NCBI GenBank assembly: GCA_030600625.1
Contig: JAUVLS010000011.1
Span: 1-13,743 of the forward strand
DNA: 13,743 nucleotides
DNA from: Bacteroidales bacterium
GTDB lineage: Bacteria; Bacteroidota; Bacteroidia; Bacteroidales; UBA12077
Direction: 5' to 3'
The position numbers and the translations under genes are program-made. Each line of letters starts with the position of its first letter. The first letter of the stretch is position 1. Shown here one piece after another: positions 1-8,672 of this stretch. Under the pieces are notes generated by a model, which was given only the letters and a program-made list of their open reading frames with translations, was not told the origin of the DNA and searched no databases.

Positions 1-1008
1 ATATCCTATGGCATAAGGGAATTTAGCTTCTCTTAAAAACTTTTCAACCACAGGGTCGAGCGCTGCACCTCCAATACCAAAAAATTCTAATTCACCACCA
101 AATGTTTCTAATAATTTTTTGCCTGCTAACTTATTTAAGGCTTTTCTTATAAATGATAATTTATATAAAATAGCCATGATTTTACTATTTGTAAATTTAG
201 GTAAAACCTGATTTCTATAGATTTTTTCTATTATCATTGGCACACTAAAAATATGTGTAGGTTTTACTTTTTGCATTGCCGGAATTAACGCATTTGGAGT
301 AGGCGGTTTTTCAAGATAATATACCGATGCTCCTTGCAAAATAGGAACTATTAATCCTAAAGTGTTTTCATAAGAATGCGATAATGGCAATATTGAAAGA
401 AAACGATGTCGTGATTTTACCTGTTCAACTGAAAGACTCTGTATAGCATCAAAAACAATATTTTTGTGTGTTAACATTACACCTTTTGATTTTCCTGTGG
501 TTCCAGATGTATATATGATAGATGCCAGATCAGATTCTTCGACTATGAAGTTATTTTTATAATTGCTGTTTTCTGTTGTTGACTTAGTTTTTACTATTTC
601 AAAATCATCGGTATAAATGATTGTTTCAAGCAGGTTAACAGGTAAATGTTCAATTTTAGGATACATTAATTTAGAAACAAAAATCATTTTGGCTTCGGAA
701 TGTTCTATTATATTCTGAATTTCATCTTTATGAAAATCAGGTAATAAAGGAACAACAATAGCTCCTATGGATGTAATGGCAAAAAAGGCAACCCCCCAGT
801 TAGGCATGTTTCTGCTTAAAACAGCTATTTTGTCTCCTTTTGTAATTCCTTGACCGATAAGTACTTTTTTAATCTTTTCGATTTCTGAATTAAGATCGTT
901 ATAGGTAAGCGACTCTTCATTTACATACGATAAAGCTATATTCTTACCATAGAGTTTAATGCTATTTTCCAATAAGGATGGTAATGTTTGATTTTCTAGT
1001 TTATTCAT
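1..1008 (-). CDS. Long-chain acyl-CoA synthetase (AMP-forming), 5' part, runs off the left edge
   Basis: This gene encodes an AMP-forming fatty acid-CoA ligase of the ANL superfamily, which activates a carboxylic acid through an acyl-adenylate and transfers it to CoA in the cytoplasm or at the inner membrane. I translated it from the ATG at 1008 (protein begins MNKLENQTL); 336 residues are visible. The phosphate-binding A3 motif YTSGTTGKSKG starts at residue 166. It is followed by LPLSHSYENT, a block typical of FAA1/FadD15-like long-chain synthetases, and later by a GIGGAALDP motif. The visible protein ends in AIGY, exactly where the family motif GYGxTE begins, so the C-terminal adenylation core and swivelling lid lie outside. 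No signal peptide or membrane segment is visible. It stands as a separate unit from the neighbouring receptor operon, 153 bases away, with its own likely promoter and operator-like repeat. The family assignment is firm; chain-length preference is unknown. Confidence 0.93.
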   Translation of the reverse strand, partial: MNKLENQTLPSLLENSIKLYGKNIALSYVNEESLTYNDLNSEIEKIKKVLIGQGITKGDKIAVLSRNMPNWGVAFFAITSIGAIVVPLLPDFHKDEIQNIIEHSEAKMIFVSKLMYPKIEHLPVNLLETIIYTDDFEIVKTKSTTENSNYKNNFIVEESDLASIIYTSGTTGKSKGVMLTHKNIVFDAIQSLSVEQVKSRHRFLSILPLSHSYENTLGLIVPILQGASVYYLEKPPTPNALIPAMQKVKPTHIFSVPMIIEKIYRNQVLPKFTNSKIMAILYKLSFIRKALNKLAGKKLLETFGGELEFFGIGGAALDPVVEKFLREAKFPYAIGY

Positions 1009-1044
1009 AATTGCTTAATATGAAGTAAGTTAAAATCTTAAGGT

Positions 1045-1065
1045 TGTGAATACTTTTTATTCACA
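1045..1065. promoter_or_regulatory. Perfect inverted repeat, candidate operator in the acyl-CoA synthetase leader
   Basis: TGTGAATA and TATTCACA form an 8-base perfect inverted repeat around a 5-base spacer. It lies 37 bases upstream of the acyl-CoA synthetase start codon and just downstream of the predicted promoter, where a bound repressor would block transcription. The symmetry and spacing resemble TetR-type operators that control fatty-acid genes, but the sequence is not a match to a specific known site that I can name. It could instead be a weak RNA hairpin in the leader. No regulator gene is in the window. Confidence 0.35.
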
Positions 1066-1087
1066 TATTTAGATTGTTAAGTGTTGT

Positions 1088-1118
1088 CAAAAGTAGTATT
1101 TAATCTGAATATAGGAAA
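1088..1118 (-). promoter_or_regulatory. Candidate Bacteroidota promoter for the acyl-CoA synthetase
   Basis: On the minus strand, TACTTTTG (1088-1095) fits the Bacteroidota -7 consensus TAnnTTTG exactly. TTTC (1115-1118) lies 19 bases upstream of it, a three-of-four match to the -33 element TTTG at about the usual spacing. The implied start site is near 1080, giving a leader of roughly 70 bases that contains the inverted repeat at 1045-1065. In AT-rich DNA such matches also arise by chance. Confidence 0.42.
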
Positions 1119-1161
1119 TTAAATGTTTATTATAATATTAACAATCTTTATTCAAAAATGT

Positions 1162-3510
1162 TTATTCAATGGTTATTTGTTTTTTTCCATAATAAGCTTG
1201 TCCATCTGAAGTATAACCTTTGATAACTATATCATAAGAACCTTTCCTGTCGGAGGCATTAAAATGGATTTTCTGCCCATTATTCGTTAATTTGATTTGA
1301 GGATTCCAGTACAATGTGGTTCTAAAATCCGGGATTCTTGCTGAAGAATCTGAACTATTTATATTTATGTAAGAGTAATTGTTTGGTTTCTCGAGCGTTT
1401 GATATTCAATAAATGTAGCCGATTTAGGGAATTCTATTCCTGCAAAATTATCAGTATTGGTTGTTATCATAATTACTCCATTAATGGTATGTGATCCAAG
1501 GATGTAAGTTTTATATATTACTTCAATTTTTTTGATTTGAGAAGGATCAATTTCCATTATTTTATTTGGATTGAAAATCGGAATATTATCCAAAAGAATA
1601 AGAGGAGTACCAGTGAACATATAATCATTTTCATCTAAAACTTTAAAAACAAATTGATTTTTTATTTTTTTCACTATAACATTGGATACAATTTCATAAA
1701 ATAATTCCTGCATAGTTTCTAACTCAACATAATTATCAGGAATTATGGTTGTTTTATTATCATTTAAATTAAAAGAAGGCTTATCGCTTTTTTTATTCAA
1801 ACTATTATTATGGTTTTTACAAAATTTTTGTTGAATTTGTGCGTTGATATAAATTTCTTTTATTAATTCTATATCAGTATAATTTATGAATATTGGGGTT
1901 GTACCAATGGAGAGGATGTCTGAAGAGAATGAACTTTTAATTAGTATTTCATGTTCTTTTTCTACTTCGGTAAAAGCTTCAGAACAGAGAAATACATCAT
2001 TCATTCCATAAACATTGTTTAATGAGAAAATAAATTCACCATTTTCTCTAGTTTTGTATATATGAATTTGAGGGGAATTAAATAGAATTGAGAGGTAAAT
2101 ATTATGATTGGGAATTGGTCCCTTTGTTTTTTTATTTCTTAGAATTCCACTTATTGTGAGGTCTCTAACCTCAGGAACATATTCTATTTGAGTAATTGGA
2201 GATAAGCTAATTCTATTGGCAAACAATTTTCTGTCTAATGTTTTATCAAATAGGATAATTATTTGATTTTGCATCTCGGTATTTAATAGAGTGTTAGAAT
2301 TAAGAAAGTTCTCAAGCAGGATAGGATGTTTCAGGTATAAAGAGGGGATAAAACCATGGTCCTCTTTTTTTGTTCCATGTCTGGTAACTGATACTGAAAT
2401 AAGTGGTAATTCTTTTTGACTTTTATTCTTTGTTGTTATATAAGCATTGATTGTTTCTCTTGGTTTATAGCTTTCTTTATTAATTTCAATATTTATTTCA
2501 TTAAATTGCCTGGACGATTTATAAACTGAATTAATTTTTTTAATATCTTCATTCTCATCAGTTAAAACAATATAATTAATTCCATTACCTAACACACTAG
2601 TGGCAATATTTAGATCAAAAATAGAATCATTTAAACTTATATCTTTTGTGTATTTTATAGTAAGGTCATTGGAAAAAATTTTAATTTGATAATCTGGATT
2701 CTGAATATTATTAATGCTCCTTACAGTTTGTACTTTATAATATAAATTATTGGTTGTTAATTGTGTATTTGTTTGTATCCCAGAATTAAGAACTTTGGGG
2801 AATGCCTTCGATATTGTATCTCCGGTATTTTTAATAAGTGATAATTTATATTGTTTTGACTTTTTAAAAATCATTTCCGTTTGAATAAAACCAGAATTCA
2901 GAGGATATACTTCTTTAATTATATTACCGGTTTCATCTGTTATATAATATTTATTATTGTTACTTACTAAAGATTCAGGTATTTTAATAACAACTTTGTT
3001 TTTAATATTATTTAACAAAATATTTCCTTCTACTGCAATGTATATAGAATCTATTTCGCTTAAGCTAGTTAATGACAGAGGATTATTATTTGGATTGAGT
3101 ATTGTTAAAAAGCGGTAACTATAATTTAGTGCTGAAAAATTTCGTTGATATTGAGTATAAACTCTTAGCATGTAATTTCCAGAGGCAACATTATTAGGAA
3201 TATTAATTAAACCATTTACATTAAAATCAGATATCTTAAATTTTTTCTGAATAATTGGTGTATTATTATTACATTCTATTAACTCCAAATAAAGAACATT
3301 GCTTAAAACTGGAAGAGTTTTTTTATCGTTAATAAAGTAATCTATATTGAAAAAGATATCTTCTCCGCAAAAATATAAATCCCTATCTGTATTTAATTTG
3401 ATGTTTTCTGTAACATCAGTAATATTAAAATTATCATTTTGTTGTCCATGAATACTGGAAAATGCTATTAATAGCGATAATAAATTAAGTATTCGATACA
3501 TATAATTCAT
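1162..3510 (-). CDS. Secreted macroglobulin-like / TonB-plug-like protein without a beta barrel
   Basis: This 782-residue exported protein has a type I signal peptide (hydrophobic residues 7-20, cleavage near HGQ at 21-23) and no lipobox. Residues about 36-137 look like a macroglobulin-type beta domain (TDRDLYFCGEDIFF, then SGNYMLRVYTQYQ). Residues about 448-530 resemble a carboxypeptidase-like regulatory domain (DLTISGILRNKKTKGPIP, then TRENGEFIFSL). Residues about 600-685 resemble a TonB receptor plug (PLILLDNIPIF, IKKIEVIYK, NGVIMITT). The C-terminus is a beta-rich domain containing TLYWNP and ending YGKKQITIE. No 22-strand barrel follows the plug. Such proteins are known in Bacteroidota as plug-domain proteins of unclear role. 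It is the last gene of the five-gene operon, 37 bases after a DUF4249 gene, which suggests work with the receptor in the periplasm. A second ATG lies three codons in. Function is not established. Confidence 0.85.
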   Translation of the reverse strand: MNYMYRILNLLSLLIAFSSIHGQQNDNFNITDVTENIKLNTDRDLYFCGEDIFFNIDYFINDKKTLPVLSNVLYLELIECNNNTPIIQKKFKISDFNVNGLINIPNNVASGNYMLRVYTQYQRNFSALNYSYRFLTILNPNNNPLSLTSLSEIDSIYIAVEGNILLNNIKNKVVIKIPESLVSNNNKYYITDETGNIIKEVYPLNSGFIQTEMIFKKSKQYKLSLIKNTGDTISKAFPKVLNSGIQTNTQLTTNNLYYKVQTVRSINNIQNPDYQIKIFSNDLTIKYTKDISLNDSIFDLNIATSVLGNGINYIVLTDENEDIKKINSVYKSSRQFNEINIEINKESYKPRETINAYITTKNKSQKELPLISVSVTRHGTKKEDHGFIPSLYLKHPILLENFLNSNTLLNTEMQNQIIILFDKTLDRKLFANRISLSPITQIEYVPEVRDLTISGILRNKKTKGPIPNHNIYLSILFNSPQIHIYKTRENGEFIFSLNNVYGMNDVFLCSEAFTEVEKEHEILIKSSFSSDILSIGTTPIFINYTDIELIKEIYINAQIQQKFCKNHNNSLNKKSDKPSFNLNDNKTTIIPDNYVELETMQELFYEIVSNVIVKKIKNQFVFKVLDENDYMFTGTPLILLDNIPIFNPNKIMEIDPSQIKKIEVIYKTYILGSHTINGVIMITTNTDNFAGIEFPKSATFIEYQTLEKPNNYSYININSSDSSARIPDFRTTLYWNPQIKLTNNGQKIHFNASDRKGSYDIVIKGYTSDGQAYYGKKQITIE

Positions 3511-3547
3511 AGTTGAGATTACTTTTATTAATTAATTTTAAAACAAT

Positions 3548-4687
3548 TTATTTATCTATCCAAAAATCCGGTTTAATTATTTCACCGCCTCTTGAAGTAC
3601 AATCTAAACATTGTTCATATACAGTTCCAAGTCGTCCTTCTTCTGATATGACATAGTATATTGATATTGGATATTCAAGATCATAACAAACAAAACAAAT
3701 TTCGTAATAAAAACTAACACCGGGAGGTCTGGTAACAAAAATTCTTTTTTGAGTAACTGAAGCTACGGTAAAGTATCCATAAACGGGTTCATCAGGATTA
3801 ATAATATTTTTTATATTCCCGGTAATATTATAAGGTTGATTTGCAACAAGAAAATTTTCTTGGGAAATTTGATCTTCAATACTTTTCCAAAAATAATATG
3901 TTTCTTTTCCAATTGAATATTGCCTTAGAAGCAAACTATATCTTTTTTGGAGTCTTCTGGAATCTGTACTAACGAAATTTAGCGGTTGATTAGATATTTT
4001 CGGAACAGTTAAGTTAGAAGTCTTTCCCGTAACTAAATAACCGGTATTTTGTGTTTTCCAGCACCAATAAACATTACTAAAATCAGAACATGTATCAATT
4101 CCTTCTAATAAAATCTGACCTTTCCAATTCATAACAGCATAAAGGGAGTAATCCGCAGCATATTCATATGTTTCAATCATATTCCATAAGAAATAGTTAT
4201 CCTGACTTGATGCAGTTTTAGTGTCGATATAAAATTGATAACCCGGTAATCCGAAGGGATAGCCTTCTTCTTTTAAATAAATAAATTCTACATAAACCGA
4301 ATCAATTTCTACCGGCTCTTTCATTTCCTGTAAATCTGTTTTATATTCTTTACCCTCTGGAGTAGTTATTGAAATACTGTATTCATTACCAATAACACCT
4401 TTCATCCCACTTTCAGAAGTCATATATTTCCCGGGTTCTATTTCTGTAAGTATTTCTGTTGTACCTGTATTTTCTATTAATGTAACAATGCAATTTTCAT
4501 AAGGAATCCACTCAATATGATTAACAGGAGATGTAAGTGATAATTTAATGGCATAAGGACCTGCTTCATTAGAAATCATTCCATCAACAACCATAATTGG
4601 TTCATAATTTTTTGTTTCCAATAAAAACTCATCTTTGCATCCAAGAGTTATTATTGAAAGAATTATTAGAATACTTTTAAATTTCAT
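3548..4687 (-). CDS. DUF4249 family surface lipoprotein (copy A)
   Basis: This is a 379-residue DUF4249 lipoprotein. The signal peptide ends in ITLGC, so Cys17 should be lipidated. The following KDEF fits the Bacteroidota surface-export signature of a lysine and acidic residues just after the cysteine, predicting a location on the outer face of the outer membrane. Family features include MVVDGMISNEAGPYAIKLS, GNEYSISITTPEGKEY, FTVASVTQKRIFV and a C-terminal CLDC...GG...KPDFW segment with a probable disulfide. It is paralogous to the next upstream gene at 4729-5877 and shares a nearly identical DNA stretch with it. It starts 41 bases after that copy and ends 37 bases before the plug-like gene, so they are probably cotranscribed. 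DUF4249 genes commonly accompany TonB-dependent receptors; a SusD-like partner role is inference. Confidence 0.9.
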   Translation of the reverse strand: MKFKSILIILSIITLGCKDEFLLETKNYEPIMVVDGMISNEAGPYAIKLSLTSPVNHIEWIPYENCIVTLIENTGTTEILTEIEPGKYMTSESGMKGVIGNEYSISITTPEGKEYKTDLQEMKEPVEIDSVYVEFIYLKEEGYPFGLPGYQFYIDTKTASSQDNYFLWNMIETYEYAADYSLYAVMNWKGQILLEGIDTCSDFSNVYWCWKTQNTGYLVTGKTSNLTVPKISNQPLNFVSTDSRRLQKRYSLLLRQYSIGKETYYFWKSIEDQISQENFLVANQPYNITGNIKNIINPDEPVYGYFTVASVTQKRIFVTRPPGVSFYYEICFVCYDLEYPISIYYVISEEGRLGTVYEQCLDCTSRGGEIIKPDFWIDK

Positions 4688-4728
4688 GATTACCTAAGAT
4701 AATATTGATAATTATTAGTTGAACCAAT

Positions 4729-5877
4729 TTATTTATCTATCCAAAATTCTGGTTTCTTAAGATTCCCTCCTTCATTTCTGCAATCTATACAGTATTTATC
4801 TACTATTCCAAACGTGCCATCATCAACTTTTACCCAAAAGTAGGGTGGTGGGAATTTTTTTTTATAATCTCTTATTTCAATTGGGTCTGTTTTTACTAGA
4901 CAAGTGTTATAATAAAAAGGATCATAAGATTTTTCGACAAATATTCTTTTCTGAGAAACTGAAGCAACAGTGAAGTATCCTAAAACAATTTCTTCATCAT
5001 TGTTAATATTTTCTATGTTTCCTTTTATAGTATAAGGTTGACTAGATACAAGGAAATTTTCATTTGAGCTCTGTTCTTCAATACCTTGCCAATAATTATA
5101 TGCATTTTCTCCAATTGTGTATTGCTGAATTAAAACACTATATCTTTTAGTAAGTTTTTTTGAGTTGGTGCCTACAAAGTGCAATGGTTGATGTGTAATT
5201 TGGGGTATGCTTAATTTGGAAGTGGTACCTGTAAAAATATAATTTACATTTTGAGTTCTCCAACAGGTTATAAGAGTATCGTATCTAGGATTACTATAAA
5301 GATAATCACCAAACCTGGTTTCTACGTATGCAATTTCCTGATCTATGTCATATTCAAATGTTTCAGTCATACTCCATAAGAAATAATTTTCTTGTGTTGG
5401 TGCTGTTTCAGTATCAACATAAAACTGGTAACCGGGCAATCCAAAGGGATAATCAATATCTAATAAAGAATCTGGTTCTGCATATACAGATTCTAAATCA
5501 ACAAGCTCTTTTAATTCTTGAAAATCAGAGTGATATTCTTTACCTTCCGGGGTAAAAATTGAGATACTATATTCGTTACCAATAATACCTTTCATCCCGC
5601 TTTCAGAAGTCATATATTTTCCGGGTTCTATTTCTGTAAGTATTTCTGTCGTACCTGTATTTTCTATTAATGTAACTATGCAATTTTCATAAGGAATTTC
5701 TGCAAGATAATTGACAGGTAATGATTGAGATATCTTAACCATATATGGCCCTTCCTCATTTGTAATAACCCCATCAACGACCATTAAAGATTCATAAGTT
5801 TTTGAATCGAGTAAAAATTCATCTTTACAGCCAAGTACAATTAATGAAAGTATTAATATTAAGTTTCTAATTTTCAT
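4729..5877 (-). CDS. DUF4249 family surface lipoprotein (copy B)
   Basis: This is the second DUF4249 lipoprotein, 382 residues from the ATG at 5877. A TTG nine bases further upstream (5886) is a possible but less likely start. The ATG gives a clean lipoprotein signal peptide (MKIRNLILILSLIVLGC, lipidated Cys17) followed by KDEF, the same surface-export-like tail as copy A. Shared family blocks are LMVVDGVITNEEGPY, GNEYSISIFTPEGKEY, YPFGLPGYQFYVDTET, FTVASVSQKRIFV and C-terminal CIDC...GG...KPEFW. It is the gene directly after the TonB-dependent receptor and overlaps the receptor's 3' end by 11 bases, a sign of translational coupling and of partnership with the receptor. Copy A and copy B are moderately similar overall but almost identical over one block, so they have recombined or are under strong local constraint. 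The ligand is unknown. Confidence 0.9.
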   Translation of the reverse strand: MKIRNLILILSLIVLGCKDEFLLDSKTYESLMVVDGVITNEEGPYMVKISQSLPVNYLAEIPYENCIVTLIENTGTTEILTEIEPGKYMTSESGMKGIIGNEYSISIFTPEGKEYHSDFQELKELVDLESVYAEPDSLLDIDYPFGLPGYQFYVDTETAPTQENYFLWSMTETFEYDIDQEIAYVETRFGDYLYSNPRYDTLITCWRTQNVNYIFTGTTSKLSIPQITHQPLHFVGTNSKKLTKRYSVLIQQYTIGENAYNYWQGIEEQSSNENFLVSSQPYTIKGNIENINNDEEIVLGYFTVASVSQKRIFVEKSYDPFYYNTCLVKTDPIEIRDYKKKFPPPYFWVKVDDGTFGIVDKYCIDCRNEGGNLKKPEFWIDK

Positions 5878-8671
5878 AGTTGCCAAATTTCAAATTATAA
5901 TTTATTGAAGGAATAATTGTTCCAAGTATTGAAATTTTATATCCTTTAATTTCACCATCTACGTTTTGAAATACTATTGAGTAAGGATTTTTTCTTGCTG
6001 TTAAATTATACAATCCAATAGACCAGGAGCTATGAGCAAATTTACTTTTCTTTAAATTTCCTTCAATATTAATTGAAAGATCAGTTCTGAAATAATCAGG
6101 AAGGCGATATTCATTTCGCCTTGAAAAACCAGTTATCTGAATGCCATTTTGGTAATAAATTGAAGTTGGATATGTAACTGGTCGTCCAGTTGAATAAACT
6201 ACATTCATTGATATACTAATTCGTTTTGTAGCTTTATAGTTTAGGACCAAATTTGCTGCGTGAGGTCTATCGTAATTAGTAGGATAGGCATGACCCCGGT
6301 TGTTCATTTCTCCAGTTAGTGGATTCAGGGCTGTAACTTCTGCCTTTGAATATGTATAATTAACCCATCCATTTATTTTTCCTATTTTCTTCCTTAACAT
6401 AATTTCAATACCATACGCTTTTATATCTCCCTGAATAACTGCAGTTTCCGGATACTGATTAGTTAAGAAATCAGCGCCATCTTTATATTCAACCTGGTTT
6501 TCTACCTCTTTGTAATATAACTCTACTGATGTTTCTATTTTATCATTCCAAAGATTTTTATAAAAACCTAATGAATATTGCTTTCCTTTCATTGGTTCAA
6601 TATGAGGATCACTTAATTTCCATTTGCTTGTAGGAGAGACTGAAACTGTATTAGATAGCATGAAAATATATTGATGAAGGGTATTATAACTTGCTTTTAC
6701 GGATAAATTGGGATTAATTTCATATTTCCCCGAGATTCTGAAATCAAAATTTATATTATCACTGATAGATTTATTATTCCCATATTTTACAGTATCTGTG
6801 ATATTATTGATATCTCTGGGAGCGTTTTCTTCATATGTAAATATTGTTTTTGGACCCAAATAGGAGTAATATGTAGCACGAATACCACCTTCGATGCTTA
6901 TTTTATTTGAAATATCCCATTTATCTGATAGAAACATACTGCCGCTAATTGCTTTTTCAGATTCAAATTCTATTGGTTTAATTGTCGATTCTTCATTAAG
7001 AGGTAAAAGATCACCATTATTCAATAGATACAATTTAGCATTAATCCCTAATTCAAATTCTTGCTTATCATTTAAGTAATATTTAAATTTCAATTTAGCT
7101 TCATTATGGTTTAATTCAAAAGAATTTTTATAGCCTAAGTATGCTATTTCATAACTTTCTGTGTCATAGTAATACTGGCTTTTAACGATATCTAATTCGC
7201 TTATAAGTTTTTTATTAAAAACATGTGTCCATTTCATAGATGCACCCAGATTAGTATATTTACTTTTAATACCGAAAGCAAGATCTGCAAAATCACTACT
7301 GCCATATAAAAATAAAGCTATATTATCTTTTTTAGTTAAACGAAATGAAAAATTCATAAGGGCATCATAAAATGAAGCCGAACTATTTTTTATATCTATA
7401 TTATCAATTTGATTTAATATCCAATCAGAGTATGTCGATCTATAACTAATAAGATAGCTGCTGCTACTATCTTTTCGAATAGGGCCTTCAATTAAAGCTC
7501 TACTTGACAAAGGGCCAATACCTCCTCTTGCAGAGAAATTTTCCGTATTTCCTTTTTTTGCTTCAATATCAAATATTGAAGATAAATGGCCTCCATATTC
7601 TATTGGGATATTACTTTTATAAAATTCAAACGCATTAACAGCATCGGAATTAAACGTAGTATAAAGCCCAAATAAATGTGAGGAATTATATATTGGCAAA
7701 TCGTTTATATAAAACATATTTTGATCTGCAGGGCTTCCACGCACGTTAAATCCAGAGGATATTTCTCCTATGGTTTGTACTCCGGGGAGTAGCAATGCTA
7801 CCTTGACAATATCTGGCTCTCCTAAAACAACAGGTAATTCTTTTATTGATTTTGCTGTAATTTTTTCAAATCCCATTGTTGTACTTCTAACATTATGATT
7901 ACGATTTGCAGATACAACAGCTTCATCAAGAAGAAAAGATTTTGTTTTAAGAGGAATATTTAATTGTCCATTTGAGACAATGGTTAATTTGTAATTTTTT
8001 TCGTACATCCCTAAGCTGTTGGCTGTTAGTGTATAAGTGCCTGGTTTTAATTGTATTTCATAATATCCGGATGAATTAGTAATTACATTTTTATTTGTTT
8101 CATTTATTTTTAATCTTGCTTGCGGTATTATATCTCCATCACTGAAATTTGTGACATAACCACTTATTAAGACTTTTTCCTTTCCATTTCTATGTCCATT
8201 TCCATTTCCATTTCCATTAGAGCCTATTACTACACTCTCTGAAATGAAGTCCTGATGAGTTGTTAAATATTCTTTATCGGTATTTGTAGATTCTTTTTCT
8301 TTTTGTGTCATATTTTCTTGTTGATTTTTAGGAAATAAATTGTCTAAATTTCGGTGAATTGAGAAATCCTTAAATAAAAAATAGTTGTCATTTCCATCTT
8401 TTGAGACATTTATTCCATATGAAGAAAAACTTTCTTTAAGCACTTGCTCTAAAAGAACACTGTCATTTTTTACTAATATTTCGATGTTAGGAATACTATC
8501 TTGATGATAGAAAAACCGCACATTATTTTCAATTTCAATATATTTAGAAAAATTATCCCAGCTTAAACTTTGAGCTTTTACATAGATATTCTTTTCTTTT
8601 TCCTGACCCAATAGAGTATTTGTTAGAATAATAAAAAAGAAAAGACAAAAATTAAATATTGTAGATTTCAT
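5867..8671 (-). CDS. TonB-dependent outer-membrane receptor with N-terminal STN domain
   Basis: This 934-residue receptor has a type I signal peptide (residues 1-22, LLGQ). Residues about 28-104 form an STN (secretin/TonB N-terminal) domain: a YVKAQSLSWDNF start and a LLEQVLKESFSSYGI helix. A Gly-Asn linker covers about 152-163, and a carboxypeptidase-like regulatory domain covers about 166-248 (ISGYVTNFSDGDIIPQARL, GYYEIQLKPGTYTL). The plug covers about 258-372 (LPVVLGEPDIVKVALLLPGV, NVRGSPADQNMFYINDLPIY, EYGGHLSSIFDIEAKKG), and the rest is the beta barrel. Uptake would be driven by TonB-ExbBD, which is not encoded here. STN domains often signal to an anti-sigma factor, but no sigma or FecR gene is in view. 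It starts one base after the stop of the upstream secreted protein (TAATATG junction) and overlaps the next DUF4249 gene. The substrate cannot be told. Confidence 0.95.
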   Translation of the reverse strand: MKSTIFNFCLFFFIILTNTLLGQEKEKNIYVKAQSLSWDNFSKYIEIENNVRFFYHQDSIPNIEILVKNDSVLLEQVLKESFSSYGINVSKDGNDNYFLFKDFSIHRNLDNLFPKNQQENMTQKEKESTNTDKEYLTTHQDFISESVVIGSNGNGNGNGHRNGKEKVLISGYVTNFSDGDIIPQARLKINETNKNVITNSSGYYEIQLKPGTYTLTANSLGMYEKNYKLTIVSNGQLNIPLKTKSFLLDEAVVSANRNHNVRSTTMGFEKITAKSIKELPVVLGEPDIVKVALLLPGVQTIGEISSGFNVRGSPADQNMFYINDLPIYNSSHLFGLYTTFNSDAVNAFEFYKSNIPIEYGGHLSSIFDIEAKKGNTENFSARGGIGPLSSRALIEGPIRKDSSSSYLISYRSTYSDWILNQIDNIDIKNSSASFYDALMNFSFRLTKKDNIALFLYGSSDFADLAFGIKSKYTNLGASMKWTHVFNKKLISELDIVKSQYYYDTESYEIAYLGYKNSFELNHNEAKLKFKYYLNDKQEFELGINAKLYLLNNGDLLPLNEESTIKPIEFESEKAISGSMFLSDKWDISNKISIEGGIRATYYSYLGPKTIFTYEENAPRDINNITDTVKYGNNKSISDNINFDFRISGKYEINPNLSVKASYNTLHQYIFMLSNTVSVSPTSKWKLSDPHIEPMKGKQYSLGFYKNLWNDKIETSVELYYKEVENQVEYKDGADFLTNQYPETAVIQGDIKAYGIEIMLRKKIGKINGWVNYTYSKAEVTALNPLTGEMNNRGHAYPTNYDRPHAANLVLNYKATKRISISMNVVYSTGRPVTYPTSIYYQNGIQITGFSRRNEYRLPDYFRTDLSINIEGNLKKSKFAHSSWSIGLYNLTARKNPYSIVFQNVDGEIKGYKISILGTIIPSINYNLKFGNYEN
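8195..8218. repeat. Hexanucleotide tandem repeat (TCCATT x4) inside the receptor gene
   Basis: Four perfect tandem copies of TCCATT lie here, and two further units, one of them degenerate (TCTATG), lie immediately before at 8183-8194. On the coding strand the unit is AATGGA, encoding Asn-Gly, so the tract makes the GNGNGN linker at receptor residues about 152-163. Because the unit is six bases, copy-number change would lengthen or shorten the linker without a frameshift. Confidence 0.9.
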
Positions 8672-8672
8672 A

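Noticed and set aside
1121..1166. Direct repeat AAATGTTTAT (1121-1130 and 1157-1166) and AT-rich palindromes after the plug-like gene
   Set aside because: Short, AT-only repeats without a GC stem or U-tract; they do not make a terminator or a recognisable site.
5328..5555. Plus-strand open frame of 75 codons
   Set aside because: It is antisense to the well-supported DUF4249 copy B, shows no domain-like composition and has no promoter or neighbour support.
6894..7079. Plus-strand open frame of 61 codons
   Set aside because: It lies antisense inside the beta-barrel part of the TonB receptor and has no independent support.
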